Positions 1 through 6,897 of a DNA stretch of 11,649 nucleotides are shown piece after piece. This DNA is from an uncultured Ruminococcus sp. GTDB taxonomy: Bacteria > Bacillota > Clostridia > Oscillospirales > Ruminococcaceae. The stretch spans positions 1 to 11,649 of the forward strand of contig CAMWKY010000037.1 of NCBI GenBank assembly GCA_947174965.1. The letters are read 5' to 3'. The first letter of the stretch is position 1, and each line of letters begins with the position of its first letter. A model generated the notes under the pieces. The model was given only the letters and a program-made list of their open reading frames with translations, ran no database searches and had not been told where the DNA came from. Position numbers and translations under genes: made by a program.

Positions 1-1343
1 ATTATATCAGATGCAGAGTGGAGCATTTCAGAATAGTTCTCAATCTTTCCGAGCATATCAACAGCAGATTTGTTTTTCTCATTCTGAAAAAATCCGTCGG
101 GGATATATGAATATCTGAAATTTTCGTTATATTTGAATTTATTATCAGAAGATATGCTTATTACTGCGCCTGCTCTTGAAACAAGCATATCACTTTTATA
201 TGAAGTTTCAAGAAGTTCCGAAACATTTTGCGGAACAGGTGTTCTTGTACCGCCCTGATATGATGAGTATATGCTCACTTCCTGCTTTTCGGGATAAACA
301 GGCTCATAACCTGCATAATCGGTAAGCCCATAAGTTTCGGCAAAATTTCTGTCAAGTTCTGCCACATAGAACATTGCGTCACATAGTTCACCGTTCATGA
401 CTATATCAAACGGCTTACTTGTCATTGTGTAGCACTGGTCATCAGTAGAGCCTATTGACCACGAATCCTTGCTATAGTTGTAAGTTGAGTAAGTAGACGT
501 TTTAAGTCTCAAATCCTGCGGAGAACGTGCATAATAAAGCGGAGTATCATTGTTTTGTGTTCTGAACTGTTCTCCCGATGTTGTATCACGGAATACATTG
601 AGCATTTCAACAAGTCTGTCTGTAAAAGCATCTGCATTGATAAGTGTTTCAAGGATTGTCCTGTCTGCATTAATCTGCGGTTTCGGAATAAGAGATGCAA
701 TGACTGCAAAAATCGCAACAAAAACAGCTCCCGATTTCCACGATTCAAATTTATCAATAACAACAACATTTTTGCTGTTGCTTAATTGTCTGAAATACAT
801 GAGGATTATTATATATCCTACAGTAAGTGCGATTATATATCCTATCGGCATTTCTTCGTATTCTTTGCCGTATATTGTAAACGGAATTATCATAATAAGA
901 AATGTCATGAAAACTCTGTATTGAACTCTTGTGAAAAAGTAGAATACTGATGATGCAAAAATCACACTGAAAATAAATATGCCAAGAGTGTACCATTTGT
1001 TATATTGAAGTGAGTCCTGCGGTGTGATAAACCAGATTACAGGGTCAATCGGATAATTCTCCTTGCCTTTTTGCAGTGCTGAATCAAGGGCATATAAGAA
1101 TATGATTCCGATAATTATATATAATATAGTACCGATAATCTTATGTTTTTTCATAAAATCGAACAGCCTGAACAAAGCCCAGCTGATAATATATGCAAGT
1201 ACACCATAAGTCAGTGCAAGGCTATCACGATAATGATACATAACAGAAGATACAAGTATTGACACATATATCAATACAGGGTCTGCTAATGTATGTATAA
1301 AGAAATTTTTAAGTTTGTTATCATTTCTAACGATTTCAGTCAT
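1..1343 (-). CDS. Polytopic membrane protein, probable transglutaminase-like protein of a MoxR cluster (N-terminal part, runs off window)
   Basis: The frame is open from an ATG at 1343 to the window edge, giving 447 codons with no stop, so the gene is cut at its 3' end. The translation begins MTEIVRNDNK. About seven hydrophobic segments follow (roughly residues 22-37, 43-61, 69-86, 117-137, 143-159, 165-183 and 203-219), then a hydrophilic stretch of more than 220 residues that is probably outside the cell. It is the third gene after moxR and a DUF58 gene, only 4 bases past the DUF58 stop, with no convincing ribosome binding site, so it is probably translationally coupled. In Firmicutes this position is usually held by a TgpA/YebA-like protein with N-terminal membrane helices and an extracytoplasmic transglutaminase-like domain. 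No Cys-His-Asp catalytic motif is visible within the window, so the family assignment is inferred from context and topology. Confidence 0.72.
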   Translation of the reverse strand, partial: MTEIVRNDNKLKNFFIHTLADPVLIYVSILVSSVMYHYRDSLALTYGVLAYIISWALFRLFDFMKKHKIIGTILYIIIGIIFLYALDSALQKGKENYPIDPVIWFITPQDSLQYNKWYTLGIFIFSVIFASSVFYFFTRVQYRVFMTFLIMIIPFTIYGKEYEEMPIGYIIALTVGYIIILMYFRQLSNSKNVVVIDKFESWKSGAVFVAIFAVIASLIPKPQINADRTILETLINADAFTDRLVEMLNVFRDTTSGEQFRTQNNDTPLYYARSPQDLRLKTSTYSTYNYSKDSWSIGSTDDQCYTMTSKPFDIVMNGELCDAMFYVAELDRNFAETYGLTDYAGYEPVYPEKQEVSIYSSYQGGTRTPVPQNVSELLETSYKSDMLVSRAGAVISISSDNKFKYNENFRYSYIPDGFFQNEKNKSAVDMLGKIENYSEMLHSASDI

Positions 1344-1347
1344 ATTT

Positions 1348-2502
1348 TTATACCAACTTAAAATTATTGTCGCCGTCAAGATACCACATAGGCAAATCGG
1401 TTAGATTTATACATTCTGCGGAAATTCCTATAAGGCTTGCATTGTCTTTGTCCTCAAGAGTTGAAACTATTTCAGACATTTCTTCTCCGCAGTCGGTAGA
1501 TGCTATTACATATGCACAAGCAGATGGATTGAGCAGTCTTATTCGTCTGTCGGGAACTACTTTTGATGCAATGACTTTCAGAAGAAGTTGTTGTGGATAG
1601 TCGGGACTGTCCACACTTTCTGAAATAATTTCTCCGCCTGCACTGTAGTAGACAAATGTGCAGGCGATACCCTGCTTGATAAGCAGAGAGATTAAACCAA
1701 ATACAGAAGATATAAGTTTTTCTTCGGATATTATTGATTCTTCTGCTTTTGCGGAATTATTTCTGTATAGGTCGAGTACGATAATCGGCTGGACAGATGC
1801 TACAGATTCATCAAGTCTCACCATTAGCTTGTCTTTTTTTGTAGAGAGTTTCCAGTTGATGCGCTTCAATGGGTCGCCCTGAACATACTCACGGTGTTCA
1901 TAACCGGGTGCTGTATTTGCTGTAAACAGCATTGCAGAGTTATTGTTTTCTTCGTCGTCACTTGTCAGTACAGAATCGGCTATACTGCGGAAAAGTTTTG
2001 ATGATGACTTTATTTCTGGTATTTCAGGAATAACCCCGACACTTTTCGGCAGAGGAAGTTCATTTTTCAGCCTGAATTTAAGAAATCCCAGAAAACCGCA
2101 TGAATATACAGAAGTTATTGATATTTCGCCGTTTCCGCCTGTTGTGGCATCAACTGTATAAGTAAATGTTTTTTTGTCTTCTCCAGCAAGAGAAAGTTTG
2201 TAGATATTTTTTTCCTGACTGAAAACTTCACTTGCATATGTGTCAATTTGCACTATGCCAAGCGGAAATCTGCCGTTTTTTTCTACAGTTATATTTACAT
2301 TAAGTCTGCTGTTCTTTTTTACATATCCGTCACAATCAAGGCTTATTTTTATACGGTTTCTGGCATAAAGTGCGAAAAACAAGGAAACAAGAGGGGCAAA
2401 TAATATAAATGCCGTTAAAATTATGCCTATTTCACCATCTATATAAAAAGTAAAGCCATAAAGTAAAGCAAGTACCGCAAGGGGTGATATTAATTTTTTC
2501 AT
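1348..2502 (-). CDS. DUF58 domain-containing membrane-anchored protein
   Basis: This 384-residue protein has two N-terminal hydrophobic segments (about residues 5-20 and 25-47) and then a soluble part. The DUF58 hallmark is clear at residues 201-218 (YEHREYVQGDPLKRINWK), followed by a von Willebrand A-like stretch (QPIIVLDLYRN, about 238-248). DUF58 proteins are the usual partners of MoxR AAA+ ATPases and probably act as membrane-tethered adaptors or substrates; their biochemical role is poorly defined. The start codon lies 3 bases after the moxR stop, with a weak GGAAG site at 2510-2514 inside the end of moxR. This suggests a single transcript and coupled translation. The B. subtilis counterpart by context would be yeaD. 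Length and motif are typical and nothing looks broken. Confidence 0.9.
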   Translation of the reverse strand: MKKLISPLAVLALLYGFTFYIDGEIGIILTAFILFAPLVSLFFALYARNRIKISLDCDGYVKKNSRLNVNITVEKNGRFPLGIVQIDTYASEVFSQEKNIYKLSLAGEDKKTFTYTVDATTGGNGEISITSVYSCGFLGFLKFRLKNELPLPKSVGVIPEIPEIKSSSKLFRSIADSVLTSDDEENNNSAMLFTANTAPGYEHREYVQGDPLKRINWKLSTKKDKLMVRLDESVASVQPIIVLDLYRNNSAKAEESIISEEKLISSVFGLISLLIKQGIACTFVYYSAGGEIISESVDSPDYPQQLLLKVIASKVVPDRRIRLLNPSACAYVIASTDCGEEMSEIVSTLEDKDNASLIGISAECINLTDLPMWYLDGDNNFKLV

Positions 2503-2505
2503 ATT

Positions 2506-3447
2506 TTAGCTTCCCATTGACGGCACAGGGGTTGTATCAAGAATATGTTTTATATATTCTTCTGATGTGCCAAATTCACTTTTGCCCTGCGGAGAAAGTA
2601 TGATTCTATGCGCAAGAACGCATACTCCCGCTTTTTTTACATCATCAGGTGTAACATATTCTCTTTCGTATATATAAGCAAAAGCTTTTGATGCTTTATA
2701 AAGTGCAATGCTTCCACGTGGACTTATTCCGAGTGTTGCATTTCTGTCATTTCTTGTTGATGATACAATATCAATAACATATTTTTTAATCTGTTCAGTT
2801 ACACGTATATTGCGGACATTCTCCTGCATCTCTATAATTTCATCAACAGTAAGAGCTGAACTCTCTATATTATTAATGGGATTATGCTTTTCAGTTCTTT
2901 CAAGAATTTTCATTTCCTCATTGGGAGCAGGATAGCCCATTGACAATTTCATGAAAAATCTGTCCATTTGTGCTTCGGGCAAATGGAAAGTACCGTATGT
3001 TTCAACAGGATTCTGAGTAGCCATTACAAGAAACGGTTGAGGAAGTTTATGTGTTCTGCCGTCCATTGAAATCTGGCGTTCTTCCATAGCTTCAAGAAGT
3101 GCGGACTGAACTTTCGGAGATGCACGATTTATTTCGTCGGCAAGGAGAAAATTACACATAACAGCACCGTCACGGTAAATAAATTCACCTGTTTTTGTAT
3201 CAAGCATTGTAAAACCTGCAATATCAGAGGGCATTACATCAGGTGTAAGCTGAATACGGTTGAATTTTCCTCCGACAGAACGGGAAAGAGCAGTTATAAG
3301 CTGAGTTTTTCCCACGCCCGGAACGTCCTCCAGAAGTACATGACCCTCACAAAGCATAGATGCAATCAGTTTTATTATTGTGTCATCTTTTCCGACGATT
3401 ACTTTTCCTATTGAATCCGACAATATATTTATCTTGCTATTCATCAT
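2506..3447 (-). CDS. MoxR family AAA+ ATPase
   Basis: This 313-residue ATPase has Walker A at residues 41-48 (DVPGVGKT), Walker B at 101-108 (LLADEINR), sensor 1 TQN at 144-146, a conserved LPEAQMDRF segment at 157-165 and a sensor-2-type GISPRG at 240-245. Together these are diagnostic of the MoxR group. Such ATPases act as chaperone-like remodelers with their adjacent DUF58 partner; the client is unknown here. Two ATG codons are adjacent (3447 and 3444). The GGAGG at 3451-3455 is 3 bases from the first and 6 from the second, so the true start may be 3444. A good promoter lies just upstream, and the gene heads a three-gene cluster with the DUF58 and membrane protein genes. The B. subtilis counterpart by context is yeaC. 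Confidence 0.95.
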   Translation of the reverse strand: MMNSKINILSDSIGKVIVGKDDTIIKLIASMLCEGHVLLEDVPGVGKTQLITALSRSVGGKFNRIQLTPDVMPSDIAGFTMLDTKTGEFIYRDGAVMCNFLLADEINRASPKVQSALLEAMEERQISMDGRTHKLPQPFLVMATQNPVETYGTFHLPEAQMDRFFMKLSMGYPAPNEEMKILERTEKHNPINNIESSALTVDEIIEMQENVRNIRVTEQIKKYVIDIVSSTRNDRNATLGISPRGSIALYKASKAFAYIYEREYVTPDDVKKAGVCVLAHRIILSPQGKSEFGTSEEYIKHILDTTPVPSMGS

Positions 3448-3476
3448 TTTCCTCCACGCAAAAATATACTATTTAC

Positions 3477-3505
3477 ATTATAACATATTTTTACAAAGAT
3501 AGCAA
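3477..3505 (-). promoter_or_regulatory. Candidate sigma-A promoter of the moxR cluster
   Basis: On the minus strand TTGCTA (3500-3505), a 17-base spacer and a perfect TATAAT (3477-3482) lie about 30 bases before the moxR start. The -35 matches the consensus at 4 of 6 positions. It sits after the tsf terminator, which fits an independent transcription unit. Confidence 0.6.
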
Positions 3506-3523
3506 GAGGGCAAAACAGAAATA

Positions 3524-3568
3524 TTGCACCCATGCTTTTGTATACTTTTCACAAAAACACGGGTGCAA
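3524..3568 (-). other. Long imperfect inverted repeat between tsf terminator and moxR promoter
   Basis: TTGCACCC (3524-3531) pairs perfectly with GGGTGCAA (3561-3568). Further inside, TTTTGT (3536-3541) pairs with ACAAAA (3551-3556), with two single mismatches between the arms and a 9-base loop. On the minus strand it is followed only by a broken T-rich stretch, so it could be a backup terminator, an RNA 3' end structure or a protein site. Which of these it is cannot be told from sequence. Confidence 0.5.
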
Positions 3569-3600
3569 AATTGTTTAATGTAATTTATCGGGATTTTTTG

Positions 3601-3628
3601 AAAAAAACGGCACTGAAAATCAGCACCG
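3601..3628 (-). terminator. Rho-independent terminator of tsf
   Basis: Eleven bases after the tsf stop, minus-strand CGGTGCTGA and TCAGTGCCG (3608-3628) form a 9-bp stem with two G-U pairs and a 3-base loop. Seven T residues follow (3601-3607). This is a standard intrinsic terminator and ends the rpsB-tsf unit. Confidence 0.88.
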
Positions 3629-3639
3629 CTTTTATTGAA

Positions 3640-4566
3640 TTACTTATTCATCATCTTTGCAACTTCGTCAGCAAGGTTGTCCTCTTTCTTTTCAACACCC
3701 TCGCCACGCTCATAACGGATAACATCAACTACCTTGATTGTACCGCCGAGAGCCTTAGCTTCTGCATCAACATAACCCTGTACAGAAAGCTTGCCAGTTG
3801 TGTCCTTAACGAAAGCCTGTTCAAGAAGACAGTTTTCACTGTAGTATTTGCCAACTTTGCCCTCTGCAATCTTTGTCTTAACCTGTTCAGGCTTGCTTGA
3901 CATTTTCGGGTCTTCAGCCATCTGAGCAAGAATGATTTCCTTTTCCTTTTCAAGAACTTCAGCAGGAACGTCCTCACGTCTGATATATGGAGCGTTAAGT
4001 GCTGCTGACTGCATAGCAACGTCTTTACCTATAACAGCAACCTTATCAGCAGAAAGCTCTGTATCAAGTTTAACCATAACACCAATGCTTCCGCCATTGT
4101 GGATATAAGATGCAAGTACACCTTCCATTCTTACAAAACGACGGATAACAATATTCTCTCTGATTTTCATACCTGCAAGCTCTGTGAGAACATCAGCAAC
4201 TGTAGCTGTACCGCCGTCAATTGTCATTGCTTTAAGTGCTTCAACATCAGCAGGATTCTGCTTGATGATTGTGTTTGCAACTGCATTTACAAAGTTCTTG
4301 ATGTCATCTGTGTTTGCAGCGAAGTCAGTTTCTGTGTTTACTTCGAGAAGTACACCAACATTGCCATCTACAACAGCTGTAACAATACCCTCTGCTGCGG
4401 CACGACTGCTTTTCTTAGCCTGTGTAGCAAGTCCTTTTTCTCTAAGGAACTCGATAGCCTTATCCATATCGCCGTCATTTGCTTCAAGAGCCTTTTTACA
4501 GTCCATCATGCCAACACCTGTTGACTTCATGAGTTCTTTAATCTCTGCAACGGAAACTTTTCCCAT
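3640..4566 (-). CDS. tsf: Translation elongation factor Ts (EF-Ts)
   Basis: EF-Ts exchanges GDP for GTP on EF-Tu in the cytoplasm. The 308-residue product opens with the UBA-like N-terminal domain (residues 1-45, including VAEIKELMKSTGVGMMDCKKAL). It contains the conserved EF-Tu contact motif TDF at 80-82 (NTETDFAAN) and the dimerization-domain segment ENCLLEQAFVKD at 244-255. Length is normal for the family. An AGGAGG site at 4575-4580 is 8 bases before the ATG, which fixes the start. It follows rpsB in the near-universal bacterial order, separated by a strong hairpin that may reduce read-through from rpsB. Confidence 0.98.
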   Translation of the reverse strand: MGKVSVAEIKELMKSTGVGMMDCKKALEANDGDMDKAIEFLREKGLATQAKKSSRAAAEGIVTAVVDGNVGVLLEVNTETDFAANTDDIKNFVNAVANTIIKQNPADVEALKAMTIDGGTATVADVLTELAGMKIRENIVIRRFVRMEGVLASYIHNGGSIGVMVKLDTELSADKVAVIGKDVAMQSAALNAPYIRREDVPAEVLEKEKEIILAQMAEDPKMSSKPEQVKTKIAEGKVGKYYSENCLLEQAFVKDTTGKLSVQGYVDAEAKALGGTIKVVDVIRYERGEGVEKKEDNLADEVAKMMNK

Positions 4567-4600
4567 TGTTATAACCTCCTAAAATATATTATTATCTGCA

Positions 4601-4631
4601 AAAACCCGAAATCAATGGTATTTCGGGTTTT
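4601..4631 (-). terminator. Intergenic terminator/attenuator between rpsB and tsf
   Basis: A perfect 12-bp inverted repeat, AAAACCCGAAAT (4601-4612) with ATTTCGGGTTTT (4620-4631), surrounds a 7-base loop. It starts 9 bases after the rpsB stop. On the minus strand the G-rich arm runs into five T residues. It resembles an intrinsic terminator, but tsf lies directly downstream with no visible promoter of its own, so partial termination (attenuation) or mRNA processing is more likely than a full stop. Confidence 0.75.
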
Positions 4632-4640
4632 ATTTTTTGA

Positions 4641-5387
4641 TTATTCAGCCTGTTCTTCTACTGCTTCTTCAACAGCAACTTCTTCTGTTTCAGCAACAGC
4701 GTCGTCGCCCTGTCTGCCCTCGATAACAGCATTAGCAATTGTACCAGCAATGAGCTTTACAGCACGGATAGCATCATCATTACCCGGAATTACAAAATCA
4801 ACGTCATCAGGGTCACAGTTTGTATCAACAATAGCAACAATCGGAATACCAAGTTTTTTAGCCTCTGCAACAGCAATCTTTTCTTTGCGTGGGTCAACGA
4901 TAAAGAGTGCAGCAGGGAGTTTCTTTATTGATTTGATACCGCCGAGGAATTTCTCAAGCTTCTCAATTTCAAGATTAAGCTTAACAACTTCTTTCTTCGG
5001 AAGAAGGTCAAATGTGCCGTCTGATTCCATTGTGTGAAGCTGTTCAAGTCTCTTGATTCTTGTCTGGATTGTCTTGAAGTTTGTGAGCATACCGCCGAGC
5101 CATCTTGCATTGACATAGTGTGCGCCTGCTCTTGTTGCCTCTTCCTTGACAGAATCACCAGCCTGCTTTTTTGTACCTACGAAAAGCACTTCTCCGCCAT
5201 TAGCTGATATGTCACGAATAAACATATAAGCTTCTTCAAGCTTCTTTACTGTTTTCTGAAGGTCGATAATGTAGATACCGTTTCTTTCTGTGAAGATGTA
5301 CGGTGCCATTTTTGGATTCCAGCGTCTTGTCTGATGTCCGAAGTGAACACCTGCTTCAAGAAGCTGTTTCATTGAAACTACTGACAT
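4641..5387 (-). CDS. rpsB: 30S ribosomal protein S2
   Basis: This 248-residue product is S2 of the small ribosomal subunit. It shows the N-terminal signature [20 protein letters not shown] (residues 6-25), the [11 protein letters not shown] segment (94-104) and the C-terminal signature [16 protein letters not shown] with [14 protein letters not shown] (161-194). After about residue 225 it ends in a Glu/Ala/Val-rich acidic tail ([14 protein letters not shown]), which looks like a flexible extension. An AAGGAGG site at 5397-5403 is 9 bases before the ATG. It has its own consensus promoter and a leader of about 110 nt, and it is co-oriented with tsf. Confidence 0.98.
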   Translation of the reverse strand: MSVVSMKQLLEAGVHFGHQTRRWNPKMAPYIFTERNGIYIIDLQKTVKKLEEAYMFIRDISANGGEVLFVGTKKQAGDSVKEEATRAGAHYVNARWLGGMLTNFKTIQTRIKRLEQLHTMESDGTFDLLPKKEVVKLNLEIEKLEKFLGGIKSIKKLPAALFIVDPRKEKIAVAEAKKLGIPIVAIVDTNCDPDDVDFVIPGNDDAIRAVKLIAGTIANAVIEGRQGDDAVAETEEVAVEEAVEEQAE

Positions 5388-5404
5388 TGTTGTAGTCCTC
5401 CTTA

Positions 5405-5502
5405 AAATTGGTTTTTTATTAATCCTCCGCAGTATTTAGCTCATGGACAACATCTTATATCAGATGCACCAATCCGTGAAAATATCTGCGTGTGAATTGC
5501 CC
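5405..5502 (-). promoter_or_regulatory. rpsB 5' leader with candidate alternative RNA pairings
   Basis: The leader between the promoter and rpsB is about 110 nt. On the minus strand GGGCAA (5497-5502) can pair with TTGTCC (5445-5450). CATCT (5462-5466) can pair with AGATG (5451-5455), or its overlap ATCTG (5461-5465) can pair with CAGAT (5484-5488). GGATTGGT (5468-5475) can pair with ACCAATTT (5405-5412), ending next to the ribosome binding site. This could be an autoregulatory S2 leader, but I do not recognise a named family. The pairings were found by eye and need comparative support. Confidence 0.35.
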
Positions 5503-5506
5503 TAAT

Positions 5507-5535
5507 ATTATATCATAATATGACAATTTTTTCAA
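5507..5535 (-). promoter_or_regulatory. Sigma-A promoter of rpsB-tsf
   Basis: TTGAAA (5530-5535), exactly 17 bases and a perfect TATAAT (5507-5512) lie on the minus strand, beginning 4 bases after the end of the preceding PRC-barrel gene. The predicted transcription start is near 5500-5503, at the GGG that begins the leader pairing. This is one of the best promoters in the window, which fits a ribosomal protein operon. Confidence 0.82.
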
Positions 5536-5539
5536 GTTG

Positions 5540-5830
5540 CTAACCAAACAAATTTTCAGTCTTTTTTTCTCTTGAATTTGTGCATATTGTCAAATTTGTA
5601 TCATCAACAAGAATAACATCATCACCGATAACCTTTATTGAATTGCATGGGATTTCTGTATCATTCTCACGTCCGAAAAGACCGAAAAATCTGTAACCGC
5701 CATATATAAGCAGTGAAAGCACTTCGGAATTGTCCGTGTTCATACGAATATCATCAATATATCCTAATCTTTCGCCTGTTTTAATGTTGATGACTTCTTT
5801 TGTTTTGAGTTTGTCAAGACTGCATACCAT
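5540..5830 (-). CDS. YlmC/YmxH family PRC-barrel protein
   Basis: This 96-residue protein has the PRC-barrel pattern of the YlmC/YmxH family: an opening LDKLKTKEVINIKTGERLGYIDD (residues 5-27), a hydrophobic LSLLIYGG (38-45), FFGLFGRENDTEIPCNSIKVIGDDVILVD (48-76) and a short polar C-terminus with a CTN. The family is linked to sporulation in Bacillus and Clostridia, but its molecular role is not settled. No membrane segment is visible. The ATG at 5830 follows an AGAGGTGAT site at 5836-5844. It is the last gene before the rpsB promoter, and I see no terminator after it, so some transcripts may continue into rpsB. Its own promoter is uncertain; it probably shares the transcript coming from folD. 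Confidence 0.87.
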   Translation of the reverse strand: MVCSLDKLKTKEVINIKTGERLGYIDDIRMNTDNSEVLSLLIYGGYRFFGLFGRENDTEIPCNSIKVIGDDVILVDDTNLTICTNSREKKTENLFG

Positions 5831-5882
5831 ATAAAATCACCTCTATAATAAAGGTATGGTATAACGCTTGGCAATTATTCTT

Positions 5883-6020
5883 TTATTTCTTCTTTTTTGC
5901 AAGTACGGACATAAGAATTGCAATCACAACAGCAAGTACACCGCCGATTGCAATAGGCACAACAGGGAAATTGTCGCCTGTGTTTGGTATTGTTGAAGCA
6001 AGAATAGCTATATTTGTCAT
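5883..6020 (-). CDS. 45-residue standalone cell-wall sorting-signal microprotein
   Basis: A short frame begins with ATG at 6020 and ends with TAA at 5883-5885, encoding 45 residues. After a nine-residue start (MTNIAILAS) comes the LPxTG-like sequence IPNTGD (residues 11-16), a hydrophobic span of about 22 residues (20-41, rich in Val, Ile, Ala and Leu) and a terminal KKKK. That is the full layout of a sortase sorting signal, but with no passenger domain and no recognizable signal peptide. GGAGG at 6028-6032 lies 7 bases before the ATG, so translation is well supported. It starts 19 bases after the folD stop and probably shares the lgt-folD transcript. It may be a small membrane peptide, a sortase substrate or decoy, or a relic of a larger surface protein. 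The upstream sequence is folD, which argues against a simple truncated gene. Confidence 0.78.
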   Translation of the reverse strand: MTNIAILASTIPNTGDNFPVVPIAIGGVLAVVIAILMSVLAKKKK

Positions 6021-6039
6021 GTTTTTTCCTCCAGAAGTT

Positions 6040-6897
6040 TTATTTAATATTTGCCTGCTGTTTTGCGGCTGTCAGTGTGTTTTTCATGAGCATTGCAATT
6101 GTCATAGGTCCGACACCGCCTGGAACAGGAGTTATGTAGCCTGCTTTCTTTTCAGCTGATTCAAAATCAACATCACCGCAAAGCTTGCCGTTTTCATCTC
6201 TGTTCATGCCGACATCGATTACAACAGCACCCTCTTTTATCATATCGCCAGTGATAAACTTTGCCTTGCCGATAGCAACAACAAGTATATCTGCACTTAA
6301 ACAAATCTCTTTAAGATTCTTTGTTTTTGAGTGGCATATTGTAACAGTGCCGTTTTTCTGTAAAAGGAGCATTGCCTGCGGTTTTCCTACAATGTTTGAA
6401 CGTCCGACAACAACACACTGCTTGCCTGTTATGTCAACTCCAGTACTTTCAATAAGACGCATAACACCGGCAGGAGTACATGGAAGGAATGAATATTCTC
6501 CTATCATAATTTTTCCGACGTTTACAGGGTGAAAAGCATCAACGTCCTTTTCAGGTGAGATAGCATTGATTACAGCTTTTTCATCAATATGCTTAGGAAG
6601 TGGGAGCTGTACAAGTATACCGTTTACCCTCTCATCTCTGTTAAGTACGCTGACTAAATCAAGAAGTTGTTCCTGAGTTGTGTTTTCGTCAAGCGCATAC
6701 TCAAATGACTGAAATCCTACAGCTTCACAAGCCTTTTTCTTGTTGTTTACGTAAACTCTTGATGCAGAGTCGTTTCCGACAATTACAACAGCAAGTCCGA
6801 CTTTAAGACCGTGTTCATCTTTCAGTGCAGCTGTCTCATCTGCAACTTCCTGTTTAACAGCAGCCGAAACTGCTTTTCCGTCAATAATCTGTGCCAT
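6040..6897 (-). CDS. folD: Bifunctional methylenetetrahydrofolate dehydrogenase/cyclohydrolase
   Basis: FolD converts 5,10-methylene-THF to 10-formyl-THF through methenyl-THF, supplying one-carbon units for purines and formyl-Met-tRNA. The 285-residue product has the catalytic YVNNK (Y49, K53), [12 protein letters not shown] (93-104), DVDAFHP (118-124), PCTPAGV (139-145), the nucleotide-binding [14 protein letters not shown] (165-178) and [14 protein letters not shown] (257-270). All key motifs are intact and length is normal. Its start lies inside the end of lgt (17-base overlap). The AAGGAGG at 6907-6913 is 9 bases before the ATG and is itself lgt coding sequence, so the two genes are likely coupled. 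Confidence 0.98.
   Translation of the reverse strand: MAQIIDGKAVSAAVKQEVADETAALKDEHGLKVGLAVVIVGNDSASRVYVNNKKKACEAVGFQSFEYALDENTTQEQLLDLVSVLNRDERVNGILVQLPLPKHIDEKAVINAISPEKDVDAFHPVNVGKIMIGEYSFLPCTPAGVMRLIESTGVDITGKQCVVVGRSNIVGKPQAMLLLQKNGTVTICHSKTKNLKEICLSADILVVAIGKAKFITGDMIKEGAVVIDVGMNRDENGKLCGDVDFESAEKKAGYITPVPGGVGPMTIAMLMKNTLTAAKQQANIK

Noticed and set aside
509..996. Four open frames on both strands between 509 and 996
   Set aside because: All are out-of-frame with the continuous minus-strand frame from 1343 to the window edge, which has coherent membrane helices and takes precedence.
4099..5037. Long plus-strand open frames across tsf and rpsB
   Set aside because: They lie wholly opposite two unmistakable conserved genes, have no ribosome binding sites I can support, and their translations (Ser/Thr-rich or Cys-rich low-complexity) are typical antisense shadows.
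5436..5444. Two-codon upstream ORF (ATG AGC TAA) in the rpsB leader
   Set aside because: It has no ribosome binding site and is short enough to occur by chance.
5845..5880. Possible promoter TTGCCA-18-TATTAT before the YlmC/YmxH-family gene
   Set aside because: The -10 box lies directly against the ribosome binding site, so transcription would start inside it. The gene more likely shares the upstream transcript.
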